38,241 nucleotides of DNA from Phoronis australis (lineage: Eukaryota > Phoronida > Phoronidae): contig NMRA01000241.1 in the NCBI GenBank assembly GCA_002633005.1, forward strand, positions 569,304 to 607,544, read 5' to 3'. Of the stretch, positions 33,122 to 38,241 are shown piece by piece (the stretch's first letter is position 1; every line of letters begins with the position of its first letter). Position numbers and translations under genes: made by a program. The notes under the pieces were generated by a model. That model did no database searches and was not told the DNA's origin. It worked only from the letters and a program-made list of their open reading frames with translations.

Positions 33122-33291
33122 CAAATAACTCCATACGTGCCGTTGTCTGAGCTTGTTCACGGCGCCTCTCTAGTATTTCTTCATCACTGTATTCCTGTTC
33201 GAATTGATAGCCTGTAAAACTTAACGATCCACCTGCGAAGTCGGGGCTGGTGAGCTCTAGCTTGTCCTAAGTCGGGATTGCGAGTTGCCAT
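33122..33291 (-). CDS. Candidate first coding exon with one-base frame break
   Basis: ATG at 33291 in strong context (AACATGG) gives MATRNPDL. One base later a clean frame continues from 33266: DKLELTSPDFAGG, GYQFEQEYSDEEILERRREQ and AQTTARMELF. It ends at a perfect GTAAGT donor (33121). The mixed acidic and basic composition looks like a real soluble protein. Without the break the ATG frame stops after 35 codons. The break may be an assembly indel or decay, or translation may use an internal acceptor (CTTAG or TTCGCAG). The family is not recognised. It could be a neighbouring gene or a 5' exon of SLC25A42. Confidence 0.35.
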
Positions 33292-33627
33292 GTTGGCGTT
33301 TATTACTGAGCGTTCTGTTTCAACATGAATTATTCTCACCCTAACCAATACTTATATAAAACTGAAACAAAGTGTGTCTCATTAGATGCAATTTGTAATA
33401 CCTTTGGAGTTTTCGTGAGTGCGAATGATTTGAGAAGCCAGCAATGAATAAATCATTGCATTACCGGCTTTAGGTGCAATAAAACTAATTGACAGGACAC
33501 TGAGGCCGTGTGAGCTCATGCTAATTTAGTGTTTGCTGGCAGAAACTGTTGTGAAACAACTCGATTTCCATTTCACGGCCAGGGAGAATCTTTATTTACG
33601 TTTATATTACTCAAATAATGATTGTCA
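33292..33627. promoter_or_regulatory. Possible bidirectional promoter region
   Basis: Lies between a minus-strand ATG (33291) and a plus-strand ATG (33628), each leading to an open frame with a GTAAGT donor. No TATA box or other element was identified with confidence. Confidence 0.25.
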
Positions 33628-33689
33628 ATGTACAACTTCTGCCCTGACGGTGCTGTGGCCGAAGCGGAACCTGAACTCGCAGCCCCCGA
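33628..33689 (+). CDS. Candidate first coding exon
   Basis: Begins MYNFCPDGAVAEAEPELAAP and runs directly into a perfect GTAAGT donor at 33690. The segment is GC-rich compared with its surroundings. An upstream out-of-frame ATG (33618) and a weak start context count against it. No family is recognised and no following exon was found. Confidence 0.25.
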
Positions 33690-35764
33690 GTAAGTAGATT
33701 TGCAGTTTCGTGGCTAATTCACCAACATTGGGTCACTAGTATAGTATCTTCTTGACTGGAAGTTTAGTTTCCACCGAACTTTGGCTGGTTTATGTCCGTG
33801 ATGTCTGATCAGTTTCCGAGCCACTGGCCGGGAAAACGAGTCAATCCGGCCAGCCGTGACGGGCCTGATCGGGCTCCGACTGAGCCACTGGCCAGGATAA
33901 CAAGCATTTTGTGTTTAGAACTCAAAAAAATCACAAGTCTAAACAACACAGATCTAGGTTCTCCTGTCTCTATCTCACAGAAAATACTTCGAAATTACCT
34001 CCAAACACACCCCAAGCTCCTGCTACGGACCTTATTGGCCTGCCAAACTTTGTAGGCTACGGTGTGTCCAAATACTAATAAATCCATAAGAGCGAAATAA
34101 AACAACACATTTTTATAAGAACTCGGTGTATTTTTAAGGGTTTTACATCGAAGTTTGATGATTTATTGGTGTTAAATGATGACTTCAAGCGATAAGCTGA
34201 TACCTGTAACCTGTGTTGTGAACTGCTGAACAGACTGCGTGTGAAACCGATGATGTCATTGGATGATTTCAACACCTCCGTCTGCCATCAGGTGTCCGGT
34301 AACGCAACCGTACGTGTCGTTATGGAGTAGAACTACTCGATCTAAATCGATACAAATTAGGTTGTTTTTGGGTGGCATGCTCCTTTAATCACTTTGAGAC
34401 ATTCGATGAAAAGCTTCCAACGTAAGAAGCGCCTATAGGAGCTTCACCGTCTCTATTGAGTATTGAGCCAGCTAGACTGCTAGAGACGTGTCTACCAGTA
34501 CCACCAGTTGGCAAGGTCACTTGTCTCGTCTCACTCACAAGACTTTGGTGGAATCGAAGCATAGATCGCTGTTTTTGAGCAGAGCTCGAAGGTGTACCTT
34601 GCTCAGATCCTTAAGACAGTTTACCTGGGTTTTTCTGCGACTCCCTAATTACAACGCTCAAGCAATGCCGGTGAAGTCCTGACTTGATGGCCCCCTTGCA
34701 TGTTGTAAACCATAAAGTATACTTTGACCCAACATGAGGCGCACGGCAACTGTTTCAAAAATCATAGCAATAATTACGAATCATTCCTAAATCCAAACCA
34801 ATTGAAAATAAAAAACAATATACGATAATTGGTAAGATTTGACCCAGGAACCAATATTGGTTTCTCGGATTACTGAGAAAAACGACAGTTGTTTTCAAGA
34901 AGAAAAAAACAATAGTAGTGACATCTAGTGTCCACCCAGAGACCGTAGAGAAGGAGATGTCGTAGACCAAGTAGTCCACCCGACCAAGTTAGCGGTCGGA
35001 CCTCGCAGACCAAGTAGATACCTCCGACCAAGTGGCAATGTACCGTTGATATCTGAATGTTTACCATAGTGTTATAGTGAACAGGTCTGACAAATGCATC
35101 TTTTCTAAACCAAATTTCATGATATGTGGTCGACAAAAATCCTTATTTCAATCCTTTGAACAAGCAGATAATAGAGTACGTACTGAGCCAGCCAGGGCGA
35201 ACGTAACTGGAGCCAAAACTGCACAACGCAGACAAAACAAAACACTTAAATTCCACATATAATTTCACTCTTTGCATCTGCTTTTCTCTAGGGAGTTATC
35301 AACCAAATTTTACGGCTGTATATCATGGGTGTAGTTTTGCTTGCAGGTTTACTTGGTCCGGTCTCGTCACAGGCCGGCCCGAGTGCGTTCGGACATAGGC
35401 TGCATCTAACTCACAGAATTATTAGATTCTTTAACTTTTTCTTCAATGACACTTCTGTTCACAACCTCGATTTTTGTAATCGTTTTTACTGCTTTTCACT
35501 GTTCAAAAACCATTACGTTTTCATGTATGGTTAATTTGCAGTTTCGCGTGTGCCGAGCACCGTCGCGACTGGCCTAGAATAGACATGAAACTACAGACGT
35601 TTTGATAATTCTCAGTGGTAAAATTTTTGTCTATAATTGTAATTAGTGATAGTTAACAACTTTATTTTTTCCACAGAATACAATCACCGACACCCCATTT
35701 GCTTCTAAAAATGTATGTTCCTTTTTAAGTTTTAGGCCTACAGTTGCACTCACTGGCTATCGTG
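33690..35764. other. Unassigned region before the subtelomeric array
   Basis: No supported gene. Contains a short direct repeat (GAGCCACTGGCC at about 33820 and 33884) and a small cluster of GACCAAGT motifs at 34960-35036. Confidence 0.4.
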
Positions 35765-35807
35765 TAGGGTTAGGGTTAGGGTTGGTGTTGGGGTTGGGGT
35801 AGGGGTT
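35765..35807 (+). repeat. Degenerate interstitial telomeric tract
   Basis: Three perfect TTAGGG-type repeats followed by degenerate GTTGGTGTTGGGGTTGGGGT-type units. It marks the inner border of the subtelomeric satellite and has the same orientation as the true telomere. Confidence 0.85.
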
Positions 35808-37072
35808 AAAGAAAAAATTCGACTTCCAACGGTTGTGTTTTCGCCAATTGGCGCAAAACCCCGCACGACTTTGCCCTACCCCGAAAAACCGAGAATTTTA
35901 CTGAGATCCCGCCTCCTCAATTCAAACGCCTATTGCCGGAAAACTAACAGTTCAATATCCATGCCCCTCCGTTCCTAGGTCTTCTGGCCCTCTTTAAGTA
36001 GAGGAAAATAAAACAATTTGACCTTCAACGGTCGGGCTTTCATCAATCGGCGCAAAACCCCGCACAACTTTGCCCTACCCCGAAAAACCCAGAATTTTAC
36101 GGAGATTCCGCCTCTTCATTTCAAACCTATATTGCCGGAAAACTAACTGTTGAAAATCGATCCCTCTCCGTTTCTAGGTTTTCTGGCCCTTCTTCAGTAA
36201 AGTGAGGACAAGAAAAAGATTTGACTTTCAACGGTTGGTTTTTCGTCATTAGGCGCAAAACTCGGCACGACTTTGCCATGCCCCGAAAAACCGAGAATTT
36301 TACTGAGATTACGCCTCCTCACGTCAAATGTCTATCTCCGGAAAACAAATCGTTGAAAATCGCTGCCCTTCCGTTCCTAGGATCTCTGGCTCTCCCTCAG
36401 TAGAGGAAAAGAAACAAATTTGACTTTCAACTGTTGGGTTTTCAACAATCGGCGCAAAACCCTGCACATCTTTGCCCTACCCCTAAATACCGAGAATTTT
36501 ACTGAAATTTCCGCTTCCCCACTTCAAACGTCTATTGCCGGAAAACTAACCGTTGAAAATCCATGCCTATCCGTTCCTTGGTCCTCTGGCTCTCCTTCAG
36601 TAGGGGACAAGAAAAAATATTGACTTTCAACGGTTGCGTTTTCGTCAAACGGGGCAAAACTCCGCACGACTTTGCCCTACCCCGAAAAACCGAGAATTTT
36701 ACCGAGATTCCGCCTCCTCACTTCAAACGCCTATTGCCGGAAAACTAACCGTTGAAAATCGATGCCCTTCAGTTCCTAGGTTCTCTGGCCCTCCCTAAGT
36801 AGAAGAAAAGAGAACAAATTAAATTGTACTTTCAAAAGTTGGGGTTTCGTCAATTGGCGCAAAACCCCGCACAACTTTGCCCGACACCGAAAAACCGAGA
36901 ATTTTACGGAGATTCCGCCTGCTCAATTCAAACGCCTATTGCCGGAAAACTAAGCGTTGAAAATCGATGCCCCTCCGTTCATAGGTTTTCTGGCCCTTTC
37001 TTATTAGAGGAAAAGAAAAAAAATTGACTTTCAACGGTTGGGTTGTCGTCAATCGGCGCAAAACCCCGCACG

Positions 37073-37304
37073 TGAGGCTTTACATATCAGTTGGTGCAAG
37101 CCCAATCTCAATAGGCAACTGACACACCACAGGTTGTCATTGTTGGTATAGTTCATTGTCACTCCCTGTAACTGACTGTATCTGTGCTTCATTACTTGTT
37201 GCTGGGCCTAGCTAGGTGGCCATTGTATTATGACTTCTGAGGATGGTGTTTAATAAATGACACCGAAACATGTCAAGTTTTAAATCCGTTGTTGTTTTCG
37301 GGAA
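37073..37304 (+). mobile_element. Insertion in the subtelomeric array, probable Penelope-like 3' end
   Basis: A satellite unit is broken after CGGCGCAAAACCCCGCAC, and satellite sequence resumes at GGAAAACTAACTGTTG. The roughly 230-bp segment between is unrelated to the satellite, and about 110 bp of the unit are missing. Near its right end is TTCTGAGGATG, then a short hairpin, then CGAAACATGTC. This is the layout (CTGAxGATG, hairpin, CGAAACxTC) typical of the 3' ends of Penelope-like elements. No coding sequence is present, and the family call depends on this tail. Confidence 0.5.
37232..37279 (+). ncRNA. Candidate hammerhead ribozyme (compact type I)
   Basis: In order: stem I left arm GACTT (37232-37236), core CTGAGGA (37237-37243), an unpaired T (37244), stem II GGTGT/ACACC (37245-37249 and 37260-37264) around a 10-nt loop, core GAAA (37265-37268), a minimal stem III C-AT-G, then TC (37273-37274) as the cleavage position, and stem I right arm AAGTT (37275-37279). 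All conserved hammerhead core positions are present. The T after the core, where a G-C pair is usual, is a defect or bulge, and stem III is only about two pairs. Such compact hammerheads are known from Penelope-like elements. Activity is unproven. Confidence 0.5.
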
Positions 37305-38183
37305 AACTAACTGTTGAAAATCGTTTCCCCTCCGCTTCTAGGTCCTCTGGCCATTCCTCAGTAGAGAAAAAGAAAAGAATTGACTTTCAACGGTTAAGTT
37401 TTCGTCAATTGGCACAAATCCCCGCACGACTTTGCCCTACCTCGAAAATCCGAGAATTTTACGGAGATTCCGCCTCCTCAGTTGAAACGTCTATTGCCGG
37501 AAAACTAACCGTTGAAAATCGATGCTCCTCCGTTCCTAGGTCCTCTGGCCCTGCGTCAGTAGAGGAAAAGAAAAAGAACTGACTTTCAACAGTTGAGTTT
37601 TCGGCAATCGGCGCAAAATCCCGCACAACTTTGCCCTACCTCGAAAAACCGAGAATTTTACGGAGATTCCGCCTCCTCAATTCAAACGCCTATTGCCGGA
37701 AAACTAAGCGTTGAAATTCGATGCCACTCCGTTCCTGGGTTCACTGGCCGTTTCTCATTAGAGGAAAGGAAAAAATTTGACTTTCAACGGTTGGGTTTTC
37801 GTCAATCGGCGCAAAATCCCGCACGACTTTGCCCTACCCCATTATACCGAGAATTTTACGGTGACTCCGCCTCTTCATTTCAAACGTCTATTGCCGAAAA
37901 AGTAAAAGTTGAAAATCGATGCTACTCCGTTCCTAGGTCCTCTGGCCCTGCCTCAGTAGAAGAAAATAAAAAAACTGACTTTCGATGTTTGGGTTTTCGT
38001 CAAACGGCGCAAAGATCTGCACGACTTTGCCCTACCCCGAAAAACCGAGAATTTTACGGAGATTCCACCTCTTCATTTCAAATGTTTATTGCCGGAAAAT
38101 CAACCCTTGAAAATCGATGAACCTGCGTTCCTGGTTCCTCTGGCCCTTTCTCATTAGAGGAAAAGAAAAAAATGACTTTCAAC

Positions 38184-38241
38184 GGTTAGGGTTAGTGTTA
38201 GGGTTAGGGTTAGGGTTAGGGTTAGGGTTAGGGTTAGGGTT
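38184..38241 (+). repeat. Telomere (TTAGGG)n
   Basis: About nine TTAGGG repeats run to the end of the window with one variant (TTAGTG, about 38193). The G-rich strand points outward, as for the right end of a chromosome. The repeats start inside a satellite unit at AACGGTT, which is shared by both sequences. Confidence 0.95.

Larger units (their letters stand above)
35808..38183 (+). repeat. Subtelomeric satellite array, about 200-bp unit
   Basis: Unit starts (GACTTTCAACGGTTGGG-like) lie near 35820, 36020, 36221, 36420, 36620, 36826, 37025, 37380, 37579, 37778, 37976 and 38173, so the period is 196-206 bp except where an insertion interrupts one unit. Each unit carries GGCGCAAAACCCCGCACGAC, a CCGAGAATTTTAC block, ATTGCCGGAAAACTAACCGT and CCGTTCCTAGGTCCTCTGGC in that order. 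Copies are clearly diverged. Open frames here (such as 37593-38120) are by-products of a unit length near a multiple of three. Confidence 0.95.

Noticed and set aside
32829-33134. 101-codon minus-strand frame
   Set aside because: It mainly reads through the donor site of the candidate exon at 33122 into intron-like sequence.
34539-34624. Possible minus-strand exon with acceptor CCAG and donor GTGAGT (VNCLKDLSKVHLRALLKNSD...)
   Set aside because: The splice sites and frame are plausible, but no family was recognised, the phase does not join the candidate exon at 33122, and no partner exon was found.
36221-37027. Four short protein genes in the subtelomeric region
   Set aside because: They are the same satellite read in one frame; stops fall at variable points and the unit length alone explains them.

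Overview
The window is animal nuclear DNA from the right-hand end of a chromosome or scaffold. Three things show this: split coding exons with canonical GT/AG splice sites, a dense mixture of eukaryotic mobile elements, and a terminal run of TTAGGG repeats at 38184-38241. TTAGGG telomeres, AT-rich introns, Penelope-like elements, Ty3/Gypsy and RNase H-bearing LINE remnants, tRNA-derived SINEs and MITEs fit a marine invertebrate such as a hemichordate, echinoderm, cephalochordate or mollusc. The sequence alone does not settle the species. There is one assembly gap (20348-21142).

Genes. One gene can be reconstructed completely: a minus-strand orthologue of SLC25A42, the mitochondrial coenzyme A carrier. 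It has seven coding exons (30239-30376, 29488-29596, 17244-17427, 10051-10167, 9102-9253, 5237-5359, 4161-4360). All splice phases agree, and they give a 1,023-nt CDS for 340 residues. It covers about 26 kb; the introns hold almost all the repeats described here. Weaker gene candidates are a divergent pair of possible first exons at 33122-33291 (minus, with a one-base frame break) and 33628-33689 (plus), an acidic short ORF at 6575-6823, and a frame-broken THAP zinc-finger remnant at 6857-7099.

Layout. 1-445: Penelope-like reverse transcriptase fragment abutting a SINE. 446-4160: 3' flank of the carrier gene with a repeat carrying CTCF-like motifs. 4161-30376: SLC25A42 with its introns, which contain SINEs, minisatellites, a cluster of a conserved 16-bp motif (12123-12944), MITEs and foldbacks. 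The same introns hold a 300-bp satellite (22246-24945) split by an internally deleted Gypsy element with a perfect 5-bp target duplication and by a GIY-YIG Penelope fragment, plus a decayed LINE (about 26030-29200). 30450-35764: mostly unassigned, with the divergent exon candidates. 35765-38241: degenerate telomeric tract, then a roughly 200-bp subtelomeric satellite array, then true telomere.

Most interesting spot. One satellite unit near the telomere is interrupted (about 37073-37304) by a segment whose end has the layout of a compact hammerhead ribozyme of the kind associated with Penelope-like retroelements. With the RT and GIY-YIG fragments elsewhere, the window holds three separate Penelope-like pieces, one of them inside the chromosome-end satellite.
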